Notes: generated by a model not told the origin, from the letters alone. A DNA stretch of 64,000 bases from an uncultured Prevotella sp. (GCF_946407605.1 NZ_CAMJOS010000005.1:1-64000); one strand, 5' to 3'. Shown: positions 51,244 through 61,626, numbered from the stretch's first letter. Made by a program: numbers and translations.

Positions 51244-53754
51244 ATGAGAAACAGATTATTAACCATCGTGCTGCTCGCTGCAACAGCGTTGACAGCATCT
51301 GCACAGAACCATCGTTTGTGGTACGCCCAGCCTGCCAAGCATTGGCTGGAGGCTCTCCCAGTAGGTAACAGTCACATGGGCGCCATGATTTATGGTGGAA
51401 CTGAGACCGAAGAAATCCAGTTGAACGAAGAGACGTTTTGGAGCGGACAGCCCCATAACAACAACAGCAACGAGTCGCTGGACAAACTGCAAGAGGTGCG
51501 CCGCCTGATCTTCCAGGGTAAGGAACGTGAGGCTGAGAAGATCATCGACAAGGCTTTTGTGAAAGGGCCTCACGGCATGCGTTTCCTGCCGCTGGGTAGT
51601 GTGAAGCTGAAACTGGGACATAAGGATGTGACGAACTATCGCCGTGAGTTGAGTCTGGGTGATGCCCTGGCCACCACATCGTATGTCTATAATGGCGTGA
51701 AATACGACCGCACGGTGTTTGCCTCGCAGGCCGACAGTGTAATCGTTATCCATATTGAAGCCAGCAAAAGGAAAGCGTTGGCGTTTGAGATGTATTTCGA
51801 TAGCCAGTTGAAGTACGAAACAGATGCAGTGTTAGGTACGATGGTACCAGGTCCCCCTGAACAGGATCTTTGGGCCACGGTGCATGGCGTTGATCAGGAA
51901 GGTATCAATGCAGGACTGACTGCAGAATGCCATTTTCATGTTGAATCGGATGGATGGCTGACGGCCTATGATACAAAGTCGATTTCGCTGAAGAATGCGT
52001 CATGGGCTACAATAATTATATCTGCCGCCACTAATTTCGTCAACTACCACGATGTGAGTGGAGACCCTCGCAAGAAGAACAATGCGCGGATAGCCGCTGT
52101 GAGGGGCAAATCATACAAGAGTTTGCTGGCCAGCCACATCAAGAAGTATCAGGAACAGTATAACCGTGTTGCTCTCAACCTGCCTAAGTCGGCCAACTCT
52201 GGTCTGGAGACGGACAAGCGTGTGGCTGCCTTCGAGAAGGATGCTACCGACCTTGACCTTGTTGGACTGATGATGCAGTATGGTCGCTACCTGCTCATCT
52301 CGTCGAGTCAGCCTGGTGGTCAGGCTGCTAACCTGCAGGGTGTATGGAACGATAATTACAATGCCCCTTGGGACTCAAAATACACAATTAATATCAATGC
52401 TGAGATGAACTACTGGCCTGCCCTCATCGGTAATATCGCCGAGACGCAGGAGCCTTTGTTCTCGATGGTTAAAGACCTGAGTGAGACAGGTGCTGTGACA
52501 GCTCGTCAGATGTATGGCTGTCGTGGATGGTTAGCCCATCACAACACGGATATCTGGCGCATCGCAGGTCCTGTGGATGGTACACCCTGGGGTATGTTCC
52601 CCACTGGTGGTGCCTGGCTCACCACTCATATCTGGCAGCATTACCTCTATACTGGCGACAAGGCCTTCCTGGCCCAGTATTATCCCGTTCTCAAGGGCGC
52701 TGCCGAGTTCTTGCTCGACTATATGCAGGTCTATCCTTCTAATGGTGAGGTGAAGCAGGCTGCTGGCTGGCTGGTCACCGTGCCTACGGTGTCACCAGAG
52801 CATGGACCTATGGGTAAGCGCACCAACGTTACTGCTGGCTCTACGATGGATAATCAGATTGCTTTCGATGTGCTCAGTCAGACGCTGCAGGCCGCAAAGG
52901 TCTTAGGTCAGGACAGCCTGTTTGCTGAGGAGCTGAAGTTCCAGATGGAGAATATCGCTCCTATGCAGATTGGTCGTCATGGACAGCTGCAGGAGTGGAT
53001 TATCGATGGTGATGATCCTCGCGACGAACATCGTCATATTTCGCAGCTCTATGGCCTCTATCCCTCTAATCAGGTGTCGCCTTACAGTCATCCTGACCTC
53101 TTTACTGCTGCTGCCAACACGCTGAAGCAGCGTGGCGATATGGCTACAGGTTGGAGCTTGGGTTGGAAGACCAATTTCTGGGCACGTATGCTCGATGGCA
53201 ATCATGCCTTCACGATTATCAAGAATATGCTGCACCTGTTGCCAGATGACCGCTCGGCTCGTCAGCATCCTCTTGGACGCACCTATCCTAACCTGTTCGA
53301 TGCCCATCCCCCCTTCCAGATTGATGGTAACTTTGGCGTCTCTGCAGGTATCTGTGAGATGTTGCTGCAGAGTCACGATGGCGCTGTTCATCTGTTGCCT
53401 GCCCTGCCTGATGACTGGAAAGATGGTGAGGTGAAGGGTCTCCGCTCTCGTGGAGGCTTCGTGGTTGATGAGCAATGGAAGGGTGGTGAGCTGCAGACTG
53501 TTACAGTACAGTCAACCATTGGTGGCACGCTGCGTCTGCGTTCCTATGTGCCCCTCTCGCTGGCTAAGGCTCCCAAGGGCGTGGTGCTGAAAGAGGCTCA
53601 AGGCGCATGTCCCAACGCGCTGCTGGCTCCTGCTGAGATACGCACACCATTAAAATCGGCAGAACTGAAAGATTTCCAGTTGCTGCCGATACGAAAGGTC
53701 TACGAATATGATGTCGAGACCGAGGCTGGAACGTCTTATACGTTTAAGCGTTAA
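51244..53754 (+). CDS. GH95 alpha-L-fucosidase/alpha-L-galactosidase (1)
   Basis: 836 residues, signal peptide ending ASAQ. The GH95 start [20 protein letters not shown], the Asn motif [19 protein letters not shown] and FQIDGNFG with candidate base D694 define the family. GH95 enzymes remove alpha-1,2-L-fucose or, in Bacteroides ovatus xylan breakdown, alpha-L-galactose by inversion. With GH10 directly upstream, action on side chains of complex xylan is the likely job. No C-terminal tag, unlike its paralogue. The stop codon overlaps that of the converging esterase gene. Confidence 0.9.
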   Translation: MRNRLLTIVLLAATALTASAQNHRLWYAQPAKHWLEALPVGNSHMGAMIYGGTETEEIQLNEETFWSGQPHNNNSNESLDKLQEVRRLIFQGKEREAEKIIDKAFVKGPHGMRFLPLGSVKLKLGHKDVTNYRRELSLGDALATTSYVYNGVKYDRTVFASQADSVIVIHIEASKRKALAFEMYFDSQLKYETDAVLGTMVPGPPEQDLWATVHGVDQEGINAGLTAECHFHVESDGWLTAYDTKSISLKNASWATIIISAATNFVNYHDVSGDPRKKNNARIAAVRGKSYKSLLASHIKKYQEQYNRVALNLPKSANSGLETDKRVAAFEKDATDLDLVGLMMQYGRYLLISSSQPGGQAANLQGVWNDNYNAPWDSKYTININAEMNYWPALIGNIAETQEPLFSMVKDLSETGAVTARQMYGCRGWLAHHNTDIWRIAGPVDGTPWGMFPTGGAWLTTHIWQHYLYTGDKAFLAQYYPVLKGAAEFLLDYMQVYPSNGEVKQAAGWLVTVPTVSPEHGPMGKRTNVTAGSTMDNQIAFDVLSQTLQAAKVLGQDSLFAEELKFQMENIAPMQIGRHGQLQEWIIDGDDPRDEHRHISQLYGLYPSNQVSPYSHPDLFTAAANTLKQRGDMATGWSLGWKTNFWARMLDGNHAFTIIKNMLHLLPDDRSARQHPLGRTYPNLFDAHPPFQIDGNFGVSAGICEMLLQSHDGAVHLLPALPDDWKDGEVKGLRSRGGFVVDEQWKGGELQTVTVQSTIGGTLRLRSYVPLSLAKAPKGVVLKEAQGACPNALLAPAEIRTPLKSAELKDFQLLPIRKVYEYDVETEAGTSYTFKR

Positions 53755-55136
53755 TGCCTCGACGTGATTTTCTTGCCGTCCTTGACAACGATTCCCTTGC
53801 GGGGCTGATGTTTTAAGATTCTGCCCTGCAAATCAGAAAGATAAGTGTTTCGTCCCTGTTTCACAGCGGGCGAAACATTTTTTATAGCCGTCACAGCATC
53901 GTTGCTGCTGTGAATCTGGATGTCTGAGATAGTGATCTCGTCAGTAGTGGCGAAGCGGGTGATGGTCAGCTTATACTCGCCCCATCCGTCTTCCACCACG
54001 AAGGGGAGGTTAATCTCGCCGCCAACATTCACTTGCGTGTTCAGCACCATGGTCCTAGGACTGGTCAGCTTCTGAATCTGCACCTTTATCTGCTTGCTGG
54101 CATCGCCCTCAGCCTTGAAGTGCAAGGTGTAGCCGCCTGTCTCGAACTGCAACGAGCGATACACGTTCTGGTTGTCGTTGGTTTTCTGTGTGCCACCAAA
54201 CCTCAGCAGCGTCGTACTATTGTTCATGGTCCAGCCGTGCTTTATGGGCTCGTAGCCCTCAGTCTCTATGCGAGGACGCCATTTTAGCGTGGTGTCGCAG
54301 GGGCTGTCGAGGGTGTACTGCTTGAAGAAGTTCCACATGGTTTGCGACGAGCTGCTATCCTCGGTCTTGTTGGTGAAGGCCTCGTGTCCCATGCCGTCAA
54401 TCTCATAGAAGATAACGGGGAAGCCTCCCTCGCCAGCCTCGTAGATGCTCTTCTTATAGCTGCCGCTCTGGGTGGTCACCTGAGGCACAGGGTTAGCACC
54501 ATTGCGTGCTACCATATTGTCGATGATATTTGGCACGAGTGAATATTTCACGAAGTCGTCGCTCTTGCCGTGGATATGCAGGAAGGGCACAGGACGCCAG
54601 CTGGTGTGGTGCAGGTGGAACTCGTTGATAGGATAGCCGCTGATGGCTGCGAAGGCCGCAAAGATGTGGCTGTTGGTATTGGCCATCGTATAGGTCATCA
54701 TGCCGCCATTCGAGAAGCCGCAGCAGTAGATGCGCTGACGGTCAATGGTATATTTCTCTGCAATCTTTTCCAATACAGCCAGCAGGAAGTGCGTGTCGAA
54801 GTTCTCCTCGCCGTAAGCACTCCAGCCTGGAGCCGTCATGCCACCAAGGCCAGGAAACACGGTGTCGAGTCCCTGAGGATAGACCACGATAAAGCTGTCC
54901 TTATCGGCGATGGGGTTGAAGTTGGGGTCGTGCGACGATGTAGAGACCACGCCACCAGCGCCGTGTAGCGAGAAGACCACAGGTGCGTTCTCCTTCACTT
55001 TGTTAGGCACATAGAGCAGGTACTTGCGTGCCTTGCCGTCGACTGTGATGTTGTAGAACTTGTTCTCCTTGGCCGCCATCAGCTTCGTGGAAGCAAGCAG
55101 GACCAGGGTGAACATGCATAATAAAAGCTTTTTCAT
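53751..55136 (-). CDS. CE1-type feruloyl/acetyl xylan esterase with C-terminal tag
   Basis: 461 residues, signal peptide ending LMAA. An LpqC/PHB-depolymerase-like alpha/beta hydrolase (about 30-280) shows FSLHGAGG (oxyanion), nucleophile S142 in GFSNGG, an aspartate in HGKSDDF and a histidine in GMGHEAF. A jelly-roll module (about 285-420) may bind carbohydrate. The C-terminus ends with the tag [22 protein letters not shown]. It is the last gene of the minus-strand hemicellulose operon and overlaps the GH95 gene by 4 bp (ATGA). Substrate is probably ferulate or acetate esters on arabinoxylan. Confidence 0.85.
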   Translation of the reverse strand: MKKLLLCMFTLVLLASTKLMAAKENKFYNITVDGKARKYLLYVPNKVKENAPVVFSLHGAGGVVSTSSHDPNFNPIADKDSFIVVYPQGLDTVFPGLGGMTAPGWSAYGEENFDTHFLLAVLEKIAEKYTIDRQRIYCCGFSNGGMMTYTMANTNSHIFAAFAAISGYPINEFHLHHTSWRPVPFLHIHGKSDDFVKYSLVPNIIDNMVARNGANPVPQVTTQSGSYKKSIYEAGEGGFPVIFYEIDGMGHEAFTNKTEDSSSSQTMWNFFKQYTLDSPCDTTLKWRPRIETEGYEPIKHGWTMNNSTTLLRFGGTQKTNDNQNVYRSLQFETGGYTLHFKAEGDASKQIKVQIQKLTSPRTMVLNTQVNVGGEINLPFVVEDGWGEYKLTITRFATTDEITISDIQIHSSNDAVTAIKNVSPAVKQGRNTYLSDLQGRILKHQPRKGIVVKDGKKITSRH

Positions 55137-57796
55137 TGCAATTTAGTGTTTATGATTTTTCTATAGGTATTCTTACCGTCTATCGTACGTCGCTCAATAA
55201 CGATGCCCTTGGCGTCTTTTGTCGTGGGGCGACCCTGGAGATCGTAGTAAGTTGAAAGTTGAGAATTGAAAGTTGAAAGTTCTTTGCTGCGCAAAGCGGC
55301 AGAGCCGAGCGGAGAGTTGATGCCAGTCATCGTACCTTTCTTATAGAAACGGTATTCGCCGCCCTCAGTAGTCTGCACGTCGTATTCATATACCTCTTTT
55401 ACTGTTGCCTTTGGCTTCGTGGTGAGGTTCTTGGCCAACAGTGGTTCTTTGATCTGTGCAGGTGCATAGAGCATATTGGGACAGTCGCCTTCTGCCACCT
55501 GCAGTCCGTCACCCTCTAACTCAACATACGAACGGAGACGTGCTGTGCCGCCTATCGTTGAACGTAGGGTGACGACAGAAAGGCTGTTGTCTGCCCATTC
55601 CATATCCACCTCGAAGCCTCCGCGTGATCTCAGTCCCGTTATGCTGCCTGTTTTCCAAGAGGCAGGCAGGGCAGGCAACAGGTGGATGGCGCCGTCGTGG
55701 CTCTGCAGCAGCATCTCGGCGATGCCTGCCGTAGCACCAAAGTTACCGTCAATCTGGAAGGGTGGGTGAGCATCGAACAGATTGGGGAAGGTACGTCCGT
55801 TGGGATACTGGCCTGTGGCATCCTCCGAAGGCAGGAGCTTCAGCATATTCCTGATGATGGTGAGGGCATGGTTGCCGTTGAGCATACGTGCCCAGAAGCA
55901 TATCTTCCAGCCTAAACTCCATCCAGTAGCCTCGTCGCCTCTGTCTGTGAGTGTCTGCTTGGCTGCGGCAAAGAGCTCGTTATGGCTATAGGGAGAGATT
56001 TGGTTCGAGGGGAACAAGCCATAGAGGTGCGAGATATGACGATGGTGCGTATCGCTGCCGTCAGCGTCGATGAGCCACTCCTGCAACTGCTTCCTGCTGC
56101 CTATCTGCATGGGAGGAATCTGTTCCAAGGCTGATGTGAGTTGGCTGATATATGCTGAGTCTTCGCCCAGAATCTCTGCGGCTTTCAGCGTGTTCGAAAG
56201 GGCATCGAACACAATCTGGTTATCCATCGTACAGCCTGCTGTGATAGGTGTCGACTTACCAGCAGGACCCTGCTCAGGACTTACTGACGGCACCACCACG
56301 AGCCAGTTGTTGTACTTGGGGTGGGGCACCATGAAGTCGAGATAGAAGTCGGCAGTACCTTTGATGACAGGATACCACTCACGCAGGAACTCCACGTCGC
56401 CAGTATAAAGATAGTGCTGCCACAGATGTGTGGCCAGCCAGGCGCCGCCATTAGGATACATGCCCCAGAAGGCACCGTCCACAGGTCCTGCTATGCGCCA
56501 GATATCCGTGTTATGATGGGCCATCCATCCGCTGCAGTCATACATCACCTGGGCTGTCTTGGCGCCTGTCTCACTCAGGTCGCGAATCATCTGGAAGAAG
56601 GGCACGTTGGTCTCTGTGAGGTTACACACCTCAGACGGCCAGTAGTTCATCTCAGCATTGATGTTAATGGTGTATTTCGAGTCCCATGGTGCGTCTTTCT
56701 TGTCGTTCCACAGTCCTTGCAGATTGGCAGCCTGACCACCAGCCTGCGATGACGAGATAAGCAGGTAGCGTCCGTAGTTGAACAGCAATGCCACCATGCC
56801 CCAGTCTGTGCTGCTTGCAAATTTCTGTAGGCGTTTCTCTGTGGTGAGCTTGGCGTTGGCTGGCGTCGATGGCATATAAAGATGTACGCGACAGTACTGT
56901 TCTTGATAGGCAGCCAGATGACGGCTCAGCAGTTCTGCGTAGTCGTGCTGGCGTGCGTTGGTCAGGTATGACAGACTCCTTGCGGCTTGCTTACCCGTTA
57001 CGTTCTTGTAGTTTACATAGTTGGTGGCAGCAGAGATATAGACCACAGCCCAAGTGTAGTTCTTTACCTGCACGTTGCCGCCTGTGTTATAGGTCACGTC
57101 ACCGTCGCTCTCCACCTGGTAGCGCAGCGAAGCCTTCAGCTTGGCAGCGATACCTTCATGGTCCACGCCCTGAATGGTGGCAGCTATGCCGTCGTCACTC
57201 TTGGCATACGAGGTGGAGTAGGGGGCCGAGTGCTTGATGGTAAACGTACTCAGCGTGTCGGCCTCAAGTCTCATCACGATGATGCTGTCAGGCATCGAGG
57301 CAAAGGTGGTGCGACTATAGTGATGTCCGTTGTAATCGAAGCTGACACTCGACAAGGCCGTGGTAAGGTCGAGTTCGCGATGGTAGTTGCTCACCTCACT
57401 GGTGTTAATGCCTGTATGGGTCATCTTCAGACTGCCCAGCGTGAGATACTTCATGCCGTGAGGTCCCTTGATGAACTTCTGGTTTATCAGGTCCTCAGCC
57501 TCCTGTTCCTTGCCGTTGAAGATGAGGCTGCGCACCTGTTCCAGATTTGCTTTTGCTGTGGTGCTGTTGTTATTATGTGGACCTCCGCTCCAGAACGAGT
57601 CTTCGTTCAGCTGAATCTCTTCTGTCTGCGTGCCGCCATAGACCATTCCTCCCAGTCGGCCGTTGCCTATGGGGAGTGCCTCCAGCCAGATGGTGGCAGG
57701 TTTGTCGTACCACAGGCGTTCCGTATTGTCGCTGTCTTGCGCCTGCATGCCTATAGAAAGGAGTGCGGCGATAATGGTTAACGATAGTCTTTTCAT
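55133..57796 (-). CDS. GH95 alpha-L-fucosidase/alpha-L-galactosidase (2) with C-terminal tag
   Basis: 887 residues, signal peptide ending GMQAQ. Same family markers as the other GH95: [44 protein letters not shown] and [12 protein letters not shown]. It is about 50 residues longer because of a C-terminal extension: a linker encoded by heptad repeats ([12 protein letters not shown]) and then a tag ([20 protein letters not shown]). Overlaps GH43 upstream (4 bp) and the CE1 esterase downstream (4 bp), so the operon is tightly coupled. Two GH95 enzymes a few kilobases apart suggest different linkages or sugars. Confidence 0.9.
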   Translation of the reverse strand: MKRLSLTIIAALLSIGMQAQDSDNTERLWYDKPATIWLEALPIGNGRLGGMVYGGTQTEEIQLNEDSFWSGGPHNNNSTTAKANLEQVRSLIFNGKEQEAEDLINQKFIKGPHGMKYLTLGSLKMTHTGINTSEVSNYHRELDLTTALSSVSFDYNGHHYSRTTFASMPDSIIVMRLEADTLSTFTIKHSAPYSTSYAKSDDGIAATIQGVDHEGIAAKLKASLRYQVESDGDVTYNTGGNVQVKNYTWAVVYISAATNYVNYKNVTGKQAARSLSYLTNARQHDYAELLSRHLAAYQEQYCRVHLYMPSTPANAKLTTEKRLQKFASSTDWGMVALLFNYGRYLLISSSQAGGQAANLQGLWNDKKDAPWDSKYTININAEMNYWPSEVCNLTETNVPFFQMIRDLSETGAKTAQVMYDCSGWMAHHNTDIWRIAGPVDGAFWGMYPNGGAWLATHLWQHYLYTGDVEFLREWYPVIKGTADFYLDFMVPHPKYNNWLVVVPSVSPEQGPAGKSTPITAGCTMDNQIVFDALSNTLKAAEILGEDSAYISQLTSALEQIPPMQIGSRKQLQEWLIDADGSDTHHRHISHLYGLFPSNQISPYSHNELFAAAKQTLTDRGDEATGWSLGWKICFWARMLNGNHALTIIRNMLKLLPSEDATGQYPNGRTFPNLFDAHPPFQIDGNFGATAGIAEMLLQSHDGAIHLLPALPASWKTGSITGLRSRGGFEVDMEWADNSLSVVTLRSTIGGTARLRSYVELEGDGLQVAEGDCPNMLYAPAQIKEPLLAKNLTTKPKATVKEVYEYDVQTTEGGEYRFYKKGTMTGINSPLGSAALRSKELSTFNSQLSTYYDLQGRPTTKDAKGIVIERRTIDGKNTYRKIINTKLQ
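55249..55282. repeat. AAGTTGA heptad repeat inside GH95 (2) gene
   Basis: Units AAGTTGA, AAGTTGA, GAATTGA, AAGTTGA and AAGTTCT encode, on minus, the Ser/Thr/Asn linker just before the C-terminal tag. Confidence 0.88.
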
Positions 57797-59298
57797 TTGC
57801 CTGTCACTTTCTTTCCGTTTACAATCCTGATGCCCTTGCCCTGTTTCGTCTTACGGCCCAGCAGGTCGAAGATGCTGGATGTCTTAGGGGTGATGCTTTG
57901 AGTGTGGGTGGTGATGGCGCTGGGGTCTTCGTAGAACTGCCAGCAGTCGAAGTCGAAGAGTGAGGTGCCTGTGCCTGAGAAGGTGAAGAAGAGGTTCTGC
58001 ACGCCGCTGATGGGCTGTGTAAGCTCGCAGGTCACGTCAGTCCATTCGCCATTGGTCGACTCGATGGCGATGCGGCCTTTGATGGCACCTGACTTGCTGG
58101 CTGTACGAATCATGAGGTTACCCTTGCCAGTGCTCTTCACACGAGCCCTGAACAGCTTGGCACCCGTCTCTCCAAAGTCCACGTTGCGCACCTTCAGGTA
58201 GTCGCCGGCGCTGATGTCGGTCACGTAGCAACCCGTATAGTCGCCCATGCATTTCACACCCTGGCTCTGGTTCAGCGTCTCAGCCTCCTGCTCTACGAAG
58301 GGGTTTAGCGTCTGCAGGGGCTCTACGCCCTTGGTGGTGAATTTAATATAAGGTATGCTATCGTTCTCGAAACGCGTAAACTCCTCCACGCAGGTGGCAC
58401 GCTTATAGCCGCCGCCATTAGGCAGCTTGCCGTTGTGATAGAACATATAGTGGTGACCCTTGTATTCCACGCTACCGCCATGAATGGTGAAGCTGTTATC
58501 AGCCTGTCCCATCACCTTACCCTGATAGGTCCACGGTCCTGTAATCTTGTCGGCAGTAGAGTAGGCCCAATGCTCAGGCACACCACCAGCGGCATACTCC
58601 AGGTAGTACTTGCCGTTGCGCTTATAGAGCCATGTGGCCTCTTCTAAGTTGCTCTTGGGATTGTTGTTGTCGTCATAGCCCTTGAAGGGTCCGAAGGCGC
58701 TCTCATCCTTGATGTTGATCTCTTTCTCGCCACCAGAGATGGCTGTCATGCTCTTTGCCAATTTGGTGTACCACAGGCCGAAGTTACCGTTGCCATAGAA
58801 GAGGTAGGCCTGACCGTCATCGTCAATCATCACCGTGGGGTCGATCTTACCCCAGCCCTTCACCAGTGGCTTCTTGATTTTATCGACATAGGGTCCTGCA
58901 GGGCTGTCGGCCACAGCCACGCCAATGGCAGGATAGCCGCCGTTGGCATAGGTAGCGGTGACATACCAGTACCACTTGCCGTTGCGCTCAATACACTGGC
59001 TGGCCCAGCAGTCGTTGGTGGTCTTGGCCCACGTCTTGAAGGTCTCGCCAGTCAGGGGTGTGCCGCGATAGGTCCAGTTCACCATGTCCACGGTACTGTA
59101 GAGCAGCCAGTCCTTCATGGTGAAGTAACCATTCTCTGTCTCGTCCTCGTCGTGGTCCACAAACAGGTAGAGCGTGTCGCCATGCACATAGGGTGCTGGG
59201 TCTGGCGTATAACGATCACAAATTACAGGATTCTGAGCCTGCACGCCTGCTACTGTGAGCCAGGCCGTACAGACCAGTATTGCCTTAAAAATTTTCAT
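57793..59298 (-). CDS. GH43 arabinofuranosidase/xylosidase with CBM6 and C-terminal tag
   Basis: 501 residues, signal peptide ending VQAQ. GH43 five-blade propeller (about 25-320) with D33 (PDPAPY), D153 (KIDPTVMI) and E220 (LEEATWLYK) as the likely base, modulator and acid. A CBM6 follows (about 335-460, [20 protein letters not shown]). The C-terminal tag is [25 protein letters not shown]. The GH43-CBM6 pairing is typical of arabinoxylan arabinofuranosidases, but a xylosidase is possible. It overlaps the GH95 gene by 4 bp and starts 31 bp after the esterase gene. Confidence 0.88.
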   Translation of the reverse strand: MKIFKAILVCTAWLTVAGVQAQNPVICDRYTPDPAPYVHGDTLYLFVDHDEDETENGYFTMKDWLLYSTVDMVNWTYRGTPLTGETFKTWAKTTNDCWASQCIERNGKWYWYVTATYANGGYPAIGVAVADSPAGPYVDKIKKPLVKGWGKIDPTVMIDDDGQAYLFYGNGNFGLWYTKLAKSMTAISGGEKEINIKDESAFGPFKGYDDNNNPKSNLEEATWLYKRNGKYYLEYAAGGVPEHWAYSTADKITGPWTYQGKVMGQADNSFTIHGGSVEYKGHHYMFYHNGKLPNGGGYKRATCVEEFTRFENDSIPYIKFTTKGVEPLQTLNPFVEQEAETLNQSQGVKCMGDYTGCYVTDISAGDYLKVRNVDFGETGAKLFRARVKSTGKGNLMIRTASKSGAIKGRIAIESTNGEWTDVTCELTQPISGVQNLFFTFSGTGTSLFDFDCWQFYEDPSAITTHTQSITPKTSSIFDLLGRKTKQGKGIRIVNGKKVTGK

Positions 59299-59329
59299 AG
59301 TGTGTAGGTTCTTTTATTATGATAATCTC

Positions 59330-60133
59330 TTATTTTCTCAGTTCCAGCCAGTTGCTCAACTCTGTTAGCAGCTGATTGCGATACTTGAACCAGGGGCCGA
59401 AGCCGAAGCCATGGCCTCCGCTGGGGTAGATATACATGGTGCACTCAATGCCTGCCTCACGCATGGCGGTATAGTAGGCCACGCCGTTGGTGATGGGTGG
59501 CACCAGGTTGTCGTCGCTGGCTGTGAGGATGATGGCAGGAGGCGTCACGCCTTTCTTCACCACGTTCATCATCGAGTATTTCTTCACCAGTTCAGGGTCT
59601 TTCTGACCTTCCTCGCCCAGGAAGTTGACGCACGAATACTTGTGTGACACCTTCTCGTCCATCGAGATGACAGGATAGAACAGGATGGAGAAGTCAGGAC
59701 GTACGGCATCGTCAGAATGGGTCGATACTACTGAGGCCAGATGACCACCTGCCGAGAATCCCATCACACCCACGCAATGGGGGTTGATGCCCCACACCTC
59801 TGCTGAGTCACGCACCATGCGGATGGTCTGCTGAACGTCGCTCATGGGCTTGGTACGATCGCCATTGGGCAGTCGGTAGTTAATCACGAAATAGGCGATG
59901 CCCTTCTCGTTGAGCCATTCTGATGCCATCGTACCCTCGTGGGTGTTCGACAAAACAGAATAACCACCTCCAGGCACTCCTACAATGGCCTTGCCACAGG
60001 GATTCTCTGGTAAGAAACATACCACGTTGGCTGAGCTGTCGGCGTGGAAATAGATTGTGAACTGTCTCGCAGTCTTGGCCTGCACGCCTAAGGCGCATAA
60101 CAGAAGCAGGCAGAATAATACGCTTTTCTTCAT
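59330..60133 (-). CDS. Secreted alpha/beta hydrolase, acetyl-xylan-esterase-like
   Basis: 267 residues from ATG 60133 (MKKSVLFCLLLLCALGVQA is a signal peptide); a longer frame to 60172 runs into the promoter and is rejected. BD-FAE/CE-type fold: GVPGGGYSV (oxyanion), nucleophile S127 in GFSAGGH, D208 in TASDDNLVPP and H241 in PSGGHGFG. First gene of the minus-strand operon with GH43, GH95 and CE1. Probably removes acetyl groups from xylo-oligosaccharides; the exact substrate is inferred only. Confidence 0.83.
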   Translation of the reverse strand: MKKSVLFCLLLLCALGVQAKTARQFTIYFHADSSANVVCFLPENPCGKAIVGVPGGGYSVLSNTHEGTMASEWLNEKGIAYFVINYRLPNGDRTKPMSDVQQTIRMVRDSAEVWGINPHCVGVMGFSAGGHLASVVSTHSDDAVRPDFSILFYPVISMDEKVSHKYSCVNFLGEEGQKDPELVKKYSMMNVVKKGVTPPAIILTASDDNLVPPITNGVAYYTAMREAGIECTMYIYPSGGHGFGFGPWFKYRNQLLTELSNWLELRK

Positions 60134-60169
60134 CTTTAGGGTTTTATTGGTTGTTGTTTTTTTGTTTTG

Positions 60170-60201
60170 CAAAAGTACACTTTTCCCCTGACATCACCAA
60201 A
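60170..60201 (-). promoter_or_regulatory. Promoter of minus-strand hemicellulose operon
   Basis: On minus: TTTG (60201-60198), 20-bp spacer, TACTTTTG (60177-60170), 37 bp before ATG 60133. Full consensus. Confidence 0.72.
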
Positions 60202-60308
60202 GATTTCGAGTTTTATTTCTGTCAGCCTTCTTTTTCTCTTTTCTCTGTCGAAGCAAAATAATTTCCATTTTATCAGCAAAACTGATAAGAATAACGCGAC
60301 ATTATTCA

Positions 60309-60316
60309 TAACTTTG
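60309..60316 (+). promoter_or_regulatory. -7 box of PH-domain/XRE operon
   Basis: TAACTTTG, 36 bp before ATG 60352. An imperfect repeat TTATCAGCAAAACTGATAA lies about 25-45 bp upstream (60270-60288) and is a symmetric candidate operator. Confidence 0.55.
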
Positions 60317-60351
60317 CAGCAGAATTCAAAACAACAACAAAACAGATAAGT

Positions 60352-60927
60352 ATGAAAACAATTTATGAATGTTCGCAAAGCAAAGGGATAAAGTGGCTGA
60401 CGGCTATCTTCTTCCTGGTTATCATTATCGCCATCCTGGTGGAGGTTTATTTTGTCTCAAAGGGGATGAACTTGACAGTGGCTATGATTGTCATCGCATT
60501 GCTGCTTGTCGTTTCCATTTCGAGCGTCCTCATTTTCCCCATGTATATCATCTCTGACGATGAGGGCATCGGCATCCGCACGCTTGCCAGGACAATACAT
60601 ATACCGTACGAAAACATTGACCATATCGAGCGAATGGACGAAGAGCATAGGTTATTTAATGAAAAAGGTAAGGTCGGCAAGGCGTCAGGCTTTTCGTACC
60701 AATTGGGATTGTTTAGTGCTGGCAATACCATTCGCCTGCTGGGCGTTGGCGGCGTGTTTGGATATATTGGTTGGTTCCGCACCAAGGGTATCGGCACCTT
60801 CCGCTCTTATGTAACTGATGCCAAGAAGGTCTTCCTGATCTATCGTACCAAGGGCATGCCCATTGCCATCAGCGTCAGCGAACCAGACGAGTTTATGCCC
60901 TATTACCTGAAAGGAGGTGACAAATGA
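60352..60927 (+). CDS. Membrane protein with bacterial PH domain
   Basis: 191 residues. Two TM helices (about 14-36, WLTAIFFLVIIIAILVEVYF, and 43-66, AMIVIALLLVVSISSVLIFP) followed by a beta-rich cytoplasmic part (about 68-185) that looks like a bacterial PH domain (IGIRTLARTIHIPYENIDHI, YVTDAKKVFLIYRT). Its role is unknown; similar proteins are scaffolds or stress-related membrane proteins. It overlaps the following XRE-type gene by 4 bp (ATGA), which suggests that the two act together. Confidence 0.7.
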   Translation: MKTIYECSQSKGIKWLTAIFFLVIIIAILVEVYFVSKGMNLTVAMIVIALLLVVSISSVLIFPMYIISDDEGIGIRTLARTIHIPYENIDHIERMDEEHRLFNEKGKVGKASGFSYQLGLFSAGNTIRLLGVGGVFGYIGWFRTKGIGTFRSYVTDAKKVFLIYRTKGMPIAISVSEPDEFMPYYLKGGDK

Positions 60928-61268
60928 ATCTTCTCTATGATTTCTCCTCTGCCCTCCTGCAGGCTCGACAGCGAAAGGGTGCGACGCAAGAACAGATTGC
61001 ATTCTCGCTCGACATCTCACAGGCCACATACAATGCTTGGGAATGTGGACATCGCCTGTGTCCCTACAAGCATATCATTGCCCTCATCTCTTATTTCGAT
61101 GATGACCAGTTCACTCGCCAGATGCTCCGCATCCTGCTGACCCTGCAACATAACATGGCTGGACTGAACAGGAAGTCGCCTGCCGAGCTGACCACCTACT
61201 ATCAGAAACTCATCACCCTCCTCGCCGCTGAATGTGCCGAGTGGCTCAAGACATTAGATAAACGTTGA
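60924..61268 (+). CDS. Small XRE-type helix-turn-helix regulator
   Basis: 114 residues. The N-terminal helix-turn-helix (about 6-60, LLQARQRKGATQEQIAFSLD, ISQATYNAWECGHRLC) matches the XRE/Cro fold; the C-terminal half is helical and may dimerise. Coupled by ATGA overlap to the PH-domain membrane protein. It could repress its own operon through the symmetric sequence upstream of the -7 box. A terminator follows 27 bp after the stop. Confidence 0.8.
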   Translation: MNLLYDFSSALLQARQRKGATQEQIAFSLDISQATYNAWECGHRLCPYKHIIALISYFDDDQFTRQMLRILLTLQHNMAGLNRKSPAELTTYYQKLITLLAAECAEWLKTLDKR

Positions 61269-61295
61269 CGCAGGATGCACTCCTAACGAATCACG

Positions 61296-61329
61296 GGGTC
61301 GGAGAAGACATCTTCTTCGACCCTAGTTT
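61296..61329 (+). terminator. Terminator after XRE gene
   Basis: GGGTCGGAGAAGA (61296-61308) pairs with TCTTCTTCGACCC (61311-61323), one mismatch and a 2-nt loop, then TAGTTTTTT. Confidence 0.82.
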
Positions 61330-61415
61330 TTTACGCTCTAACTAGAAAAAAATATTTTCCCAACGAGGGAGAAAAAATTCTTCAGTTAAATGGCAAAAAT
61401 GTAAGGCAAAAAAAT

Positions 61416-61441
61416 AGAGAATCTACACGCGTAGGTTCTCT
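61416..61441 (-). terminator. Terminator of double-glycine peptide gene
   Basis: On minus, AGAGAACCTAC-GCGT-GTAGATTCTCT (11-bp stem with one G-U pair) is followed by ATTTTTTTG. It sits 36 bp past the stop of the small peptide gene and shows that a minus-strand transcript ends here. Confidence 0.85.
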
Positions 61442-61476
61442 ATTTCTTGATAATAAGATAATCGAGATTTTCGATA

Positions 61477-61581
61477 TTACTGTTCTATACGACGGAAATC
61501 GTTACCACTTACGCCGCCATCAACAATCTTCAACTCCTCGTCGTTGAGCTGTTCTTTCTTAACTTTCTTAATGTCTGCCAT
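61477..61581 (-). CDS. 34-residue peptide with double-glycine leader
   Basis: ATG 61581 to TAA 61477. The sequence starts MADIKKVKKEQLNDEELKIV, continues DGGVSG and ends NDFRRIEQ. The segment QLNDEELKIVDGG fits the double-glycine leader pattern (LxxxELxxVxGG) of bacteriocin and RiPP precursors cleaved by C39 peptidases; cutting after GG would leave 11 residues (VSGNDFRRIEQ). It is followed by a strong terminator and preceded 45 bp upstream by the isomerase-like gene, so it ends that transcript. No export or modification gene is in the window. Too short for ordinary gene finding. Confidence 0.62.
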   Translation of the reverse strand: MADIKKVKKEQLNDEELKIVDGGVSGNDFRRIEQ

Positions 61582-61626
61582 AATTGTAAATTTTTAAAGG
61601 GTTAATATTAAGGAAAAAATCTCTCG

